From NCBI GenBank assembly GCA_027596945.1, contig JADGJH010000187.1:1-26053 (forward strand): a stretch of DNA of 26,053 bases. The letters are read 5' to 3'. The position numbers and the translations under genes are program-made. Each line of letters opens with the position of its first letter. The stretch's first letter is position 1. The notes beneath the pieces are model-generated. The model saw nothing but the letters and a program-made list of their open reading frames with translations, was not told where the DNA came from and made no database searches. Below are positions 1 to 9,277 of this stretch, one piece after another. Origin of the DNA: Physocladia obscura. Lineage: Eukaryota > Chytridiomycota > Chytridiomycetes > Chytridiales > Chytriomycetaceae.

Positions 1-172
1 GCTGGGTTTTTTTTCTTTTTTCCTGGATCGGGCGGTCGGTTTTTTTGGGTTTTTTTTGGAACTTTTTTTTTTTTTTCATTTTTTTTTTTTTATATTTTTT
101 TTTTTTTTTTTTGTTTAAATTTTTTTTTTTTTAATTAATTTTTTTTTATTAATTTTTTTTTTTTTTTTCAAG
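1..172 (+). repeat. T-rich low-complexity intron tail at window edge
   Basis: This stretch is dominated by long T homopolymers with a few GC-containing blocks near position 30. It ends in a CAAG that serves as splice acceptor (AG at 171-172) for the first visible neurofibromin exon. I read it as the 3' part of an intron. The density of homopolymers also suggests a contig end or poor base calling, so individual bases here should not be trusted. Confidence 0.6.
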
Positions 173-2676
173 TTATTCCATTTAATTCAAGAAAGAGTCT
201 GGGCAGTTCTGGGTACAGTCGATGATCTTCTTTCGATTATTCTTGATACATTTATTCAAACGTGTATCGACAATGGAATCCAGTCAATCCACACTATTGT
301 CCTTTCAAACACCCTTCTTTCGGTCGCATCTGTAAATAGCGAGTTTTTCACGTCACAAATTGTGGCAAAGCTTCTGGAAATTTCTGGAAGCGAGAATGTG
401 CATGATCTCGTTTCAAAAGGCACCTGGACTGAAGTATCGGTGCTTATTAGGTTCATGCTTATGCTGAGTTTTGACGAAGTAATTGACATTCAAAAGTACT
501 TGCCCGACATTTTCCATATTGTCACGTTGGTTGTTGGAAACGGTCAGGCGGTGATTCGCTCGTCAATTCATGGAATCGCCGTGAATTTAGTTCACACTTT
601 GTGTGCCAAGTTGCAGGCTAAGGGCGAAAATGAGCAGGTTTTGCAAGACATGCTGGCTATTTTGAAAAACCTGTCAGGCGGTAAATTTAGAGCCAAGTTT
701 GGCGTTGTTGAAGATTCTGATACTGGCAGCAAATTTGATGTGGGGACTTCGTTTGCTCGAGAAACGGCGGCAGAAGATTTTTCCGAAGGTATTTCTCCTT
801 ATGATCTCAAAGACATTACGACTGAGCTGGTAAAAGTCGTGACTATTGGCACCGGAAACCCAGGTTTGGGAAAATTGATAACCCTTAAATTTCTTTGCTA
901 AACGGATTTTTTCTCTCAGAATTAACTGAACAATGGAAAGAACGATGGTTTAAACTCGTTTTGAATTCAACATTTGATTTCAGCTATGTTCAGTCGCGTA
1001 CTTTCATAACATTGGGAGCCTTGTCGAGATCAGGGGCATCCATCGACCTTCTTTTCCGCTGTCTATCGTCATTGATGGGATACTTATCGCTGTACGATGA
1101 ATCCGATCTCACGCATCTGAATGTCAGTATAACAACATGCATTATCGACATTATCCACGGGCTTCCAAAAACTCCGCAAACTTTGAACCTGCTCAAATCC
1201 TTCTTTTGGGTGGCAATGGGTCTGATCCAAATTAGTGACGTGCACATTTTCGCCGCGGGTGCGTCTCTTGTCAAATCCATAATCGAGATTCTTGACACGC
1301 ACAGAGAATTCAAGGATTTAGGCTTCGCCGAAACCCTCAAGAGTGCACGCAGCGTGTTTTTGAAACTCGCAATGGATCTGGATGATATGACCGGCATATG
1401 GTTCTCGGCTGATTTTTCGTTTGCTTTCACAGCCAATGTGTTGAAGGGATTGAAATCGGAGCGTACTCGCGAATTAACTGTGTCGCTGTTGAAACTTGCG
1501 TTGGATGTGTCTGGTCGAAATCCGCCGGTAGGGATAGCAATTGGTGGCTGTGAATATGTTGCAAACCATTGTTTGGGATTTATTGTACCATTGCTGCCAA
1601 TTGTGCCGGCTGAAGATTTGAAGCAACTTTTCATTATGGGTGGAGTTGATGAAAAGAATCTCGATTTCGACGACTGGCTGGTTTCAAGAAATAATTTCGG
1701 TAGAAATCGATATCAGGCTCCGATCACTGGAGGGCTGTTTGACACGGAAGAAACCAACAAATTTAGAGATATTTTGGACAAAATGACACCGCTTGATGAT
1801 GAAAATCAGTCAATTTTGATGCTTACGCTGATGGTTGGGGTGTTAGAGATATCCGAATCTGAGTCTGAGTCGGTGTTTATTTACGGATTCTTGGCAGAAG
1901 CAACACTACGAGCACCAGGACTAATTTTTATTTTGTAATTATGTTTTTGAATTGATGTTTATTTATCTTCTCATCAATTAATTACCATTAAAAAATAAAT
2001 TCTACAAAAATTTTTTAGATACGAATCTCTCTTGCCAAGAATGAACGAAATTGTGACTGGTCAAACATCACCCAGATTAATTTCATCCGTTCACTCAATT
2101 TTCCAAACCATGATGGCTTGCATGCCAATTTCACCACCTTCGGCACCATATTTAACACCACTTGGAATCCCAATGCGCAAAATCAACGTGGCCACCACCT
2201 ACGGTGGGGGGGCGAATGATCAAATCACCAACTTGAACGGTATGTTAAACAACATCAACAGTGTAATGGGCGGATTTGGTCACATCAACGGGAAAGACGC
2301 GCTAATTCTTCAACTTGCCGGAATCAACGCCGGAGCAGGCGTTCCGAACGGAACAATAGCATCATTTAGTCGAAACGCAGGAGCGGCAGCAGGCGCCGGC
2401 GGTGGAAGGAGCACATCGCCGTCGCTGGCAGCGCTCGACGATGACGACTTTCAATTTCAGGAAGACTCGAGTTTCGTGGACGTACACATGCTGGGAATCG
2501 GGGCGTATCCGTTGAGTGCAAATCAGCAACTTCTCTCTCATTTGCAAACACTTGGGTTTGTTGGAGTTGCAAGTGCAAATTCGTTTAATGGGGCAGGGCT
2601 TGTGCAGCAGAAGCAAATTGCAACTATGGTTGTGCAGTTGATTCGGGTTGTTTTGGTGCAATTGCAGGCAAGCTGA
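173..2676 (+). CDS. NF1: Neurofibromin/IRA-type Ras GTPase-activating protein, C-terminal part
   Basis: This is the C-terminal region of a neurofibromin-family protein, the RasGAP that switches Ras off. The GAP and Sec14-PH domains lie upstream, outside the window. Exons are 173-863, 920-1934 and 2019-2676; the introns (864-919 and 1935-2018) have GT-AG ends, and 787 residues are visible. The segment YLPDIFHIVTLVVGNGQAVI and the following SIHGIAVNLVHTLC align well with the helical-repeat region after the GAP domain of human neurofibromin. So do LTEQWKERW, LLKSFFWVAMGLIQ and the stretch near the last exon, LQTLGFVGV. The exon-2 to exon-3 join gives LIFILYESLLPRMNEIV, matching the family. The protein ends soon after the last recognisable block, so it lacks most of the long vertebrate tail. 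An AATAAA lies just after the stop. The first residue visible is not the protein start. Confidence 0.88.
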
Positions 2677-2681
2677 GAGGA

Positions 2682-2687
2682 AATAAA
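2682..2687 (+). terminator. Polyadenylation signal AATAAA of the neurofibromin gene
   Basis: A canonical AATAAA starts six bases after the TGA stop. It is the only canonical hexamer close to the stop, followed by a TG- and T-rich stretch typical of downstream elements. Confidence 0.5.
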
Positions 2688-2956
2688 GAGAGGGAGAGTT
2701 TATGTTTGTTTGTGAATGAATGAAGTGATATTTTCTTGTTGTTATTTTTTTTTGTTTTTTTATATTAGAAGTTGTTATTATTATTATAATAGAGATTTAG
2801 GTATTTATCAATACTGATGACGCGTCAGAAAATAAAAATAAGAAAAAATTTTTCAAGGTGGCACTGGAACAAAAACAGAAACACGCATCTCGAAATCCGT
2901 TCAAAGAAGATTCCACAAACCGTTTCAGTTTCCGAGCAATCACACAATCGCACACA

Positions 2957-3409
2957 ATGTCGTCATCATCGTCAACCACCGCACCAGCAACAGCAGCAAC
3001 ACCAATCACAGTCACGAATGACAAGGCAGCATCAACCTCAAGTCTGTCGTCTAGCGTTGAGACGTCAACGTCAGCGCCGTCAACGCCGGCGCGGCGGCGG
3101 GTTGCCAAGTGCGACTTTGGCTGCGGCGCACCGGCCGTCAAAACTATTGGGACCTGTCGCTACTGTTCGGCTCAGGTAACCTTACATTTGTTTTATCCGT
3201 TCTATCTATCTTGCCTATCTATATCTTGTATCTATTGTGTGGTATGGTGTCTAACCAGATGCCAACCAAAACAGTACTGCGCCAAACACCGGCTGCCCGA
3301 GGCGCACGCCTGTCAGAACCTGGACTCGTGCCAAGGTGCCGCCAAAGACCGTCTGGAGAAGCGGCTGATTGGCGAAAAGACTGTTGCTGCCAAAGTCGCT
3401 ATGGCGTAA
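2957..3409 (+). CDS. Small AN1-type zinc-finger protein
   Basis: A two-exon gene (2957-3175, 3275-3409) encodes 117 residues. After a Ser/Thr/Ala-rich, probably disordered N-terminus of about 60 residues comes one AN1 finger. Its ligands are spaced C-x3-C-x10-C-x2-C-x4-C-x2-H-x5-H-x-C, and the exact x4 spacing appears only after removal of the 99-bp intron at 3176-3274. The tail (CQNLDSCQGAAKDRLEKRL, then GEKTVAAKV) resembles the conserved end of short fungal AN1 proteins of the TMC1/CUZ1 kind, which are linked to proteasome and stress functions. That functional link is family knowledge, not visible here. The ATG at 2957 was chosen because the upstream in-frame start at 2858 is only a GTG. 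The intron is in frame and stop-free, so retention would insert 33 residues inside the finger. Confidence 0.88.
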   Translation: MSSSSSTTAPATAATPITVTNDKAASTSSLSSSVETSTSAPSTPARRRVAKCDFGCGAPAVKTIGTCRYCSAQVTLHLFYPFYLSCLSISCIYCVVWCLTRCQPKQYCAKHRLPEAHACQNLDSCQGAAKDRLEKRLIGEKTVAAKVAMA

Positions 3410-3485
3410 CTCTTGGCTTTTGAGCTGCATCAAAACCCAGTGCCTGCCTACTGTCAAGTACTCCTTGGTTGTCAGCTGTGTTTTT

Positions 3486-3507
3486 GTGTGTGTGTGTGTG
3501 TGTGTGT
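3486..3507 (+). repeat. (GT)11 microsatellite
   Basis: An uninterrupted GT dinucleotide run lies in the 3' flank of the AN1 gene. No gene is seen between 3410 and 3658. Confidence 0.9.
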
Positions 3508-3658
3508 TTGAGTGTCTTGCCGTCTTGATTTACCTTTCTTGTTTTTTTTTGTTCTTTCAGTCGTCATTCTTTGAGGAATCCAAATATATGCATTTACTAT
3601 AACGTTTTCTCGTGTAGTGTGTTCGTTTCAGTTCCCTTTCATTAAAAATAGAGTGGAA

Positions 3659-3664
3659 TTTATT
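3659..3664 (-). terminator. Polyadenylation signal AATAAA for the minus-strand hypothetical gene
   Basis: The plus-strand TTTATT reads AATAAA on the minus strand, about 40 bases beyond the stop of the 3704-4447 reading frame. Its position supports a real minus-strand transcript there. Confidence 0.45.
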
Positions 3665-3703
3665 ATGGTCATTGCAAAATGATCGCCGAACTGAAGAAAA
3701 AGC

Positions 3704-4447
3704 TCAAGCCTCTGATTCTTCTTTTCGCGCACTCAGGTGTCTGTGGCGCGCAGCACTCATTGCCGATGCGCACCACGCAACAGCCAAGCCCTGCACAGCG
3801 AGCCACGCGCCGACAACGCCCAGTGCTCCGGCGTCGAGGTGCGGCTGCGCGACGCCGACGCCGACAACGCACGCGACGCCGACCGCATGCGCCGCCACCG
3901 CCGCCCAGAGCCACAGCACCGCCGCCACCGTCGCGCCGCCGGGCTCGAGTCGCCGCGTCTTGTTGCGCCGCGGCACCAGCACGTCTGCGCCCCCGCTGCC
4001 AAACACCTGCACGCTGTTTGCAAAATGGACGCCGTGATGCGGCTGCGGCTGCGGCTGCGGCTGTGTTGGCGACGCATTCAGCGACATGGGCTCCAATAGC
4101 GACGCCGGCGGGCTGATTGGTCCCGACTGGATCGCCGTTTCTTTGCACGATGTCGGCGACACTGCGGTCGAGTTGGTGTGGCTGCTGTTGTTTACTGTGC
4201 TTGAAGTGTAGCTGCTTGTATCCGCGAATGGAACTTCATTTCTGCCACCATTGCTATTGTTGCTGTTTGCGTTGTAATAGTAGTACGAGGAAGTTGTCAA
4301 GAAAGAGCTCAAATCTTGCTCTGAAATATCTGTTGGAATTTGAATCATATTGCAGTCAATTGCTGGTTGTTGTTGACTGGCCAAATGCTTGTTCTTGCCA
4401 TTGCTCTTTTGCTTTACGCGATTTCCTCCTTTCCCTCCACCAACCAT
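3704..4447 (-). CDS. Hypothetical protein, Ser/Asn/Gln-rich N-terminus, hydrophobic C-terminal half
   Basis: I do not recognise this gene. One uninterrupted frame of 247 residues starts at an ATG at 4447. Residues 1-130 or so are polar and low-complexity (SSYYYYNANSNN, then a PQPQPQP run). The second half has two stretches that could be membrane segments (TVAAVLWLWAAVAAHAVGVA and GALGVVGAWLAVQGLAVAW). In the GC-rich part, third codon positions are nearly all G or C and second positions are least GC, as expected for coding in this frame. The mirror frame on the plus strand shares this property but has no ATG start. An AATAAA sits 40 bases past the stop. The gene is divergent from the TRIM37-like gene, 193 bases away. 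An undetected intron or frame change in the GC-rich half is possible. Confidence 0.5.
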   Translation of the reverse strand: MVGGGKGGNRVKQKSNGKNKHLASQQQPAIDCNMIQIPTDISEQDLSSFLTTSSYYYYNANSNNSNGGRNEVPFADTSSYTSSTVNNSSHTNSTAVSPTSCKETAIQSGPISPPASLLEPMSLNASPTQPQPQPQPHHGVHFANSVQVFGSGGADVLVPRRNKTRRLEPGGATVAAVLWLWAAVAAHAVGVACVVGVGVAQPHLDAGALGVVGAWLAVQGLAVAWCASAMSAARHRHLSARKEESEA

Positions 4448-4640
4448 CTCGTTTTTATCGTGTTGAAGTAACGCTTACAGCTTTTTGATCTTTTTTTAGC
4501 TGTTTTTTTGGTTTTCCAATATTCTATTAATATTTATTTGTCTAGTTTTGAGGCAAAATTTGTTGCAGAATTTTTTTTTTGTTGTATAATTTTTCTCTCT
4601 CTTGACAGTGAAGTTACGACTTTGCTTTTCACACAGCCCG

Positions 4641-5786
4641 ATGTCATCCACCCGGAGATCGCGTTCATCGACAATCGCAGCAGTCGCGCCTGAATCATCA
4701 CCTTCGCCGCTTCCGCCCGAGTTTCACGAAATGTTCAAGTGCTACATCTGCTTCGAAAACCTTTCGCGCCCAGTCATGTGTCCGGCATGCTCAAAGATTA
4801 GCTGCGAATCGTGCGTTGGGGTTCGTCTCTTTCGCTTTTCCTTTTTTTTTTTATGTATATAAAAAAATAAGTGTTTCGACAAAATCATTTAACTGAATAT
4901 ATATTATTTGGTGGCTGCTGCTGCTTGGTTGTTTTTTTTTTAACTGTTTTTTGTTTTTTTTTTACACCCTCTTGTTTCGTATAGAAATGGCTTGACACTC
5001 ATGGATCACGTTGTCCGCACTGTCGAATGCCGCTGTCGCATGAAAAGCTGGTTGCTTGTCGCTTCATGGACGAGCTAGCTTCAGTTTTGTTTATCCCTCA
5101 ATCGATTCGTCTCGTGTATATATATATATAATTAAACCTGCAAAAAACAGCAAGTACGCGACGCTATTAAAGCAAATGCTCGGGCAGCTACTTTCAATAA
5201 AGACCATTGCTCTATTGACGATACCGATGTTTGCCCCGAACACAATACCCCTCTTCACTACTTTTGCTCGACTTGCAATGATGCAATATGCTCAGACTGC
5301 GCAGTCCTTTCATCAAATGTAAGAAACGAAACTCCAACACTATTTAAAAAAAAATGACAAAAGATCACGTTCAAACACGCCTACTATTATTCTAGCACAA
5401 GTCGCATTCTCTCGAGCATCTGTCGACTGTATACAAAACTCATCGTGACTCAATCTGGCGCGCAACAGCATCGCTATTCTCAACTTTGAAATCGCATATG
5501 GAAACCCAACAGACGATATCCACACAAATCACCCAAATTTCACGCGCAGCCACAGCCCAACATACCCGCCACGAAGCAGTTCTGCGCATCGCGCATGCGC
5601 ACATTCAGAACCAAGCTGCGGCAAAAATTACTTGCTTGGAGCGGTTTGCGCGCGCACTTGATGCGGAAGTTATCCGTGTCCGTGACACAATGCAAAACCT
5701 GCAAACACTCGTGAAAGTATCGACGCGTGCCGATATTGTGAGGAAATGCAAAGGGGTTTTAGAAATCGTTGAAAAAGAACACGGTA

Positions 5787-5822
<36 letters not shown>

Positions 5823-7941
5823 CGCGCCGTGATAGCTCCTCAAACATTGAGCTGCTTAAGGTACCACCAGACATTGATTTAACGTTTCAAAGCACTTTGA
5901 TACCTGCGTATGAATCGGCGGTAATGGTGATTCCGAATTTCGTTGAGAAAATGAATCACGCGGTGTCGGTTGGAAACGATGTTGTTACCGCGTCGGATCA
6001 GCCATTGTCGTCATCATCATCTGAATCAAATTCATTTAAATTAAACACAGTTGATGCATTATACTCTGACTTATTTCGCACTTCTGGGATATCTTGGAAA
6101 CTTAAAGTATACTGTGCTGGAAATCGAGGGACTCATGTATCAATATTTTTGCAAATGATTGAAGGAAATCCAATTGCTTCAAAATACCAATACAAGTTGG
6201 AATTGGTGAGTGTTTTTGCAAAATTTATTTTATTTCCTCAGACTTACTAATAGACGGTTCAAAGGTTAAAAAATCACCTTCTTCCAGTCAACAAATAAGC
6301 TCAATCAAGTCGGCGAGAGAATTCACATCGGTATTTTCAAGTGGAGAATGTTGGGGATACACAAAATTTTATCCGCTAGAAATGCTTGAGTCAAATGGAT
6401 TTATTGATTCTGTGGATGGATCTCTTGAAATCAAATTTTCTGTTCGGCCAATGGATTTTGCTCAAAAATCTCGTGATCTGGAGTGGAGATTGGATTGTCT
6501 GGAAAACGGAGTTGCAAAAATAGAAGTGGACGTTGGACAAATTTTACCAGAAAATCCGCGAACTCAATGTGACCAGTCAGTGGATGCTGCGGAAATTGCA
6601 GCATCGGCAGAGAATTTGAATGAAGTAGTCGTTGGAAACCGCTCCTCCCATAACCGACCACAAGTCGCACGACCGGACGATTCGAACTTGAGAGATTCGT
6701 TGGTTAATATTTCTGTTTCGCGACACTCCAGGTCAAGTGCTTCAACTCCTGCCTTGCCATACTATCCAGTAGAACCGATAAGTCGACCGCAAAGTGTAAA
6801 CACCGGGATAGGGCGCGTATCGGAACAGCAAAGCGAAATTTTTGGGTTATTTTCATCTCCGGCAGCAGACTATTCGAATTATATACATTCGAGAGATGTA
6901 CGGTCCCGGCGTCCTCTTTCTTCGCTCACCGAATCCCGACGTTCTTTTTCGCGTAACGAAACAAATGGTAACTTGTCACATGCAGCAAGCAGATATACAC
7001 CGTCAAACTATTCTTATCCCCAAGCGACTCCTCTGCGTCGGTCGCAAACGAATATTATCCAAACAAATCCTCGTCGTCGCCAATTTTCTCATTCCAACAC
7101 AGTAATTAGTGCGTTTTCGCCCCCTCCACCACCCTCGACTCGACACCACCAACTGCCACCAATTCAACCACAACTGTTTTCATCTCGTCCACAATCGCCA
7201 ATACATTCGCAATATGTGCCATCGCCTTTTGCATTATCGCAAAACTTGACAGTGTTGCACAGTTCTCCAAGATCGAGATACTCTACAACCCCTGTTGGTG
7301 AGACAGCGCCACCATCGCCGCCATCAATGCAAAGATGGTCACCTTTCGTGAGAGGGTCAATAAATGGATCAGTATCCAGTAGCGGCGCCGATGAAGACGA
7401 CCGGGCTGCTTCCATTCCTCCAAACAATTCGCGTTTATTTTATGGAGTACGTGAAAACAACAGCCATGGAGACGAAGAGAGCGATGGATCAGATCGTGAT
7501 TTATTTGAAGTTGCAACAGGCGGAAGCACAACTCCAGTCTGGCCCATGTATCACCAATACTATAGCGATGCGGATTCATGCAACGACAATGACGTCGACG
7601 ACGATGACGAGGATGATGATGATCGTGGTGGTGGCGGTGGTGATGATGATGATGAAAGTAGTGGTAGCACGAGCTTTTCCAGTGATTCCGAAACAAATGG
7701 GCGTGGACAACACCACGAAAGAGGAGAAACCGCGAATGAAGCAGACGGCGCATTAGAGAGTGTGTTGTCAAGATTTATCGGCAGGTTGGAGAATGTTGCA
7801 ATCAATCCTTCTGGCAACGATGACGGAAGATGGTTTCGACGTTCGGATAGTGTTTCACCTGTTATACCACTTGCACCGCTGCAGTTCCCAAACACATTAT
7901 TTTCAACTGGGAGAAGCAGATCAGAAAACAATGAATCATGA
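4641..7941 (+). CDS. TRIM37: TRIM37-like E3 ubiquitin ligase (RING, B-box, coiled coil, MATH)
   Basis: Exons 4641-4820, 4985-5083, 5151-5318, 5396-6205 and 6265-7941 join to 977 residues, close to the 964 of human TRIM37. The RING has eight Cys: C34, C37, C47, C50, C55, C58 in exon 1 and C70, C73 in exon 2. The B-box2 ligands are complete: C121, H124, C132, C135, C140, C143, H150, H153, split between exons 3 and 4. A probable coiled coil covers about 155-270, followed by a poly-Gly run near 280. The MATH/TRAF domain covers about 316-490, with ISWKLKVY, KYQYKLEL, GECWGYTKF and FAQKSRDLEW close to the human protein. The C-terminal half is Ser/Pro-rich with an Asp-rich run near 861-885; human TRIM37 also has acidic tracts after MATH. 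The family monoubiquitinates histone H2A, stabilises PEX5 and limits centriolar assemblies in animals. The second intron uses a weak GTTTTG donor, the least certain join. Confidence 0.92.
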
Positions 7942-7981
7942 ATTTTAATACCCTATCGCTACTACTAGTAGCCTTTTTATA

Positions 7982-7987
7982 AATAAA
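7982..7987 (+). terminator. Polyadenylation signal AATAAA of the TRIM37-like gene
   Basis: AATAAA lies 41 bases after the stop. On the opposite strand a second AATAAA (plus-strand 8001-8006) serves the convergent rhomboid gene, so the two 3' ends are interleaved within 73 bases. Confidence 0.6.
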
Positions 7988-8000
7988 CTCAAACTCAATG

Positions 8001-8006
8001 TTTATT
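8001..8006 (-). terminator. Polyadenylation signal AATAAA of the rhomboid gene
   Basis: The plus-strand TTTATT reads AATAAA on the minus strand, nine bases beyond the rhomboid stop codon and only 13 bases from the convergent signal of the TRIM37-like gene. Confidence 0.5.
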
Positions 8007-8014
8007 TTTTATTT

Positions 8015-9238
8015 TCACCGCCTCAACCCTCTAACCGCCAACAGCCAGTACAACAGTCCAAAACCTGCGCCGCCAACATGCGCTGCACTGTCAACCACGC
8101 CGCTTCGGCCTGTAGTCGCCAAATACAGGTCATACGCGAGATATCCCCCAATTCCAACAATACTGGGCATTTCAATGAAGAAAAATAATCGGATTGGATG
8201 CCATGGGAAAGTAAGCGCGTACAGAAGCAGCGATGCTGACACGGCTCCTGATGCACCGTGGGAGCTGGAGTCACGGAATGCCGGAGGAGGGGGGCCGTAT
8301 GCGGGTGAGCTTTTGGGAAAGAACACAGAAGTTGTGGGTGGTGGCGGCGGGATGCTTTTCTTGCTGGCTGGTTCGATATAACGCGTGTACATGAGATGAG
8401 AAAAGGATGATACCGCGCCGGCGGCAAGATAAAACACAACGAAACGGGAGGTGCCGAGGATATCCATCACCTAAGAAATGTAGATTTTAGCACAAAAAAA
8501 AAAAAAAAAGATGCAATACGGCCAATAAAATAATATATGTGTATAACATACAATACGCGAAAAACTATGCAAAACTATCATGTTCAGAGCAAAGTGAATA
8601 AGATTATTATGAGAGAATACGCAAGTTATCGAGGTCCACCAGCGGCCTTGCTCGAGCGAATTCCAACTTTTAGATGAGTGAATATGGTGGTGGTGGTGGT
8701 CGGATTTCACAAAAAGGTTGTGGATTGATTAAGTTTTTTTTTTTTTTTTTGACACTCACTTGGAATAAAAGTTGTCACTCATAAACTTGTACCACGCAGG
8801 CCGGCCTTTTTGGCGTTCTATGATTGAATATTGCCACATGAGAAAAACGAGCGTATTGATGCCCAGCAAAGAGTACAAGACAACATTCGGATCCCAGTCC
8901 GAATTTCTGCTCCTCCGGAAGTTGCTTCCCGAGTGCGCCAGGCGCTTATTTGGCAGCATTAACCACCGCGCAAGCACAACCCATCGATCGTGCTGCGGCG
9001 TCGAGTGAGACGCGCGAATACCGCCGAGTCCGCGCTGCATAATCATCCGCTGTGTCTGCATTGGTGTGTGCGTTGATATCGCCAACGGTAGACACAAAGA
9101 TTGTCGTGTCGTCGAACTAAACAGCCGCAGCGAGTATTTAGCGCTCTCCATGCGATGTGGCCGAAGAAACGTTCGCCCTGCCGTACCCAACATTTGGAAC
9201 TGGAGATGTCCTCCCGCAGCCCCTTTTAAAGAGAACAT
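8015..9238 (-). CDS. Mitochondrial rhomboid serine protease, PARL/Pcp1 type
   Basis: Three exons on the minus strand (9238-8760, 8666-8552, 8470-8015) give 349 residues. The introns are 93 and 81 bp with GT-AG ends. The order is: Arg/Ser-rich N-terminus resembling a mitochondrial presequence; a first membrane segment (VVLYSLLGINTLVFLMW); the rhomboid block GRWWTSITCVFSHNNLIHFA; the catalytic Ser in GASG (S272); and the catalytic His in AAHVGG (H329). Family members are inner-membrane proteases that cleave single-pass proteins; Pcp1 processes Mgm1, and PARL processes PINK1 and PGAM5. A proline-rich insert (about residues 238-262) precedes the catalytic Ser segment. The start at 9238 lies only 39 bases after the stop of the upstream zinc-finger gene; internal Met codons at 9193 or 9151 are alternatives. 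Confidence 0.92.
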
Positions 9239-9277
9239 ACTGATATTTTTTTTTTCAAAAGTTCCGTATAATACAAT

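Noticed and set aside
1..172. T homopolymers as a terminator or telomeric repeat
   Set aside because: There is no telomere-type unit, and the run ends in a splice acceptor that restores the neurofibromin frame.
2858..2956. N-terminal extension of the AN1 protein from an upstream in-frame start
   Set aside because: The upstream start is GTG, and the first ATG in frame is at 2957; the extra residues resemble untranslated leader.
5116..5150. GTATAT donor as the end of TRIM37 exon 2 instead of the GTTTTG at 5084
   Set aside because: It would leave a 35-bp intron and the wrong phase for exon 3, and would add residues absent from TRIM37 proteins.
8667..8710. His-rich start (HHHHHI) of a minus-strand frame ahead of the rhomboid middle exon
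   Set aside because: It lies inside the intron before the exon that starts at 8666; the His run comes from a GGT repeat and breaks the rhomboid alignment.
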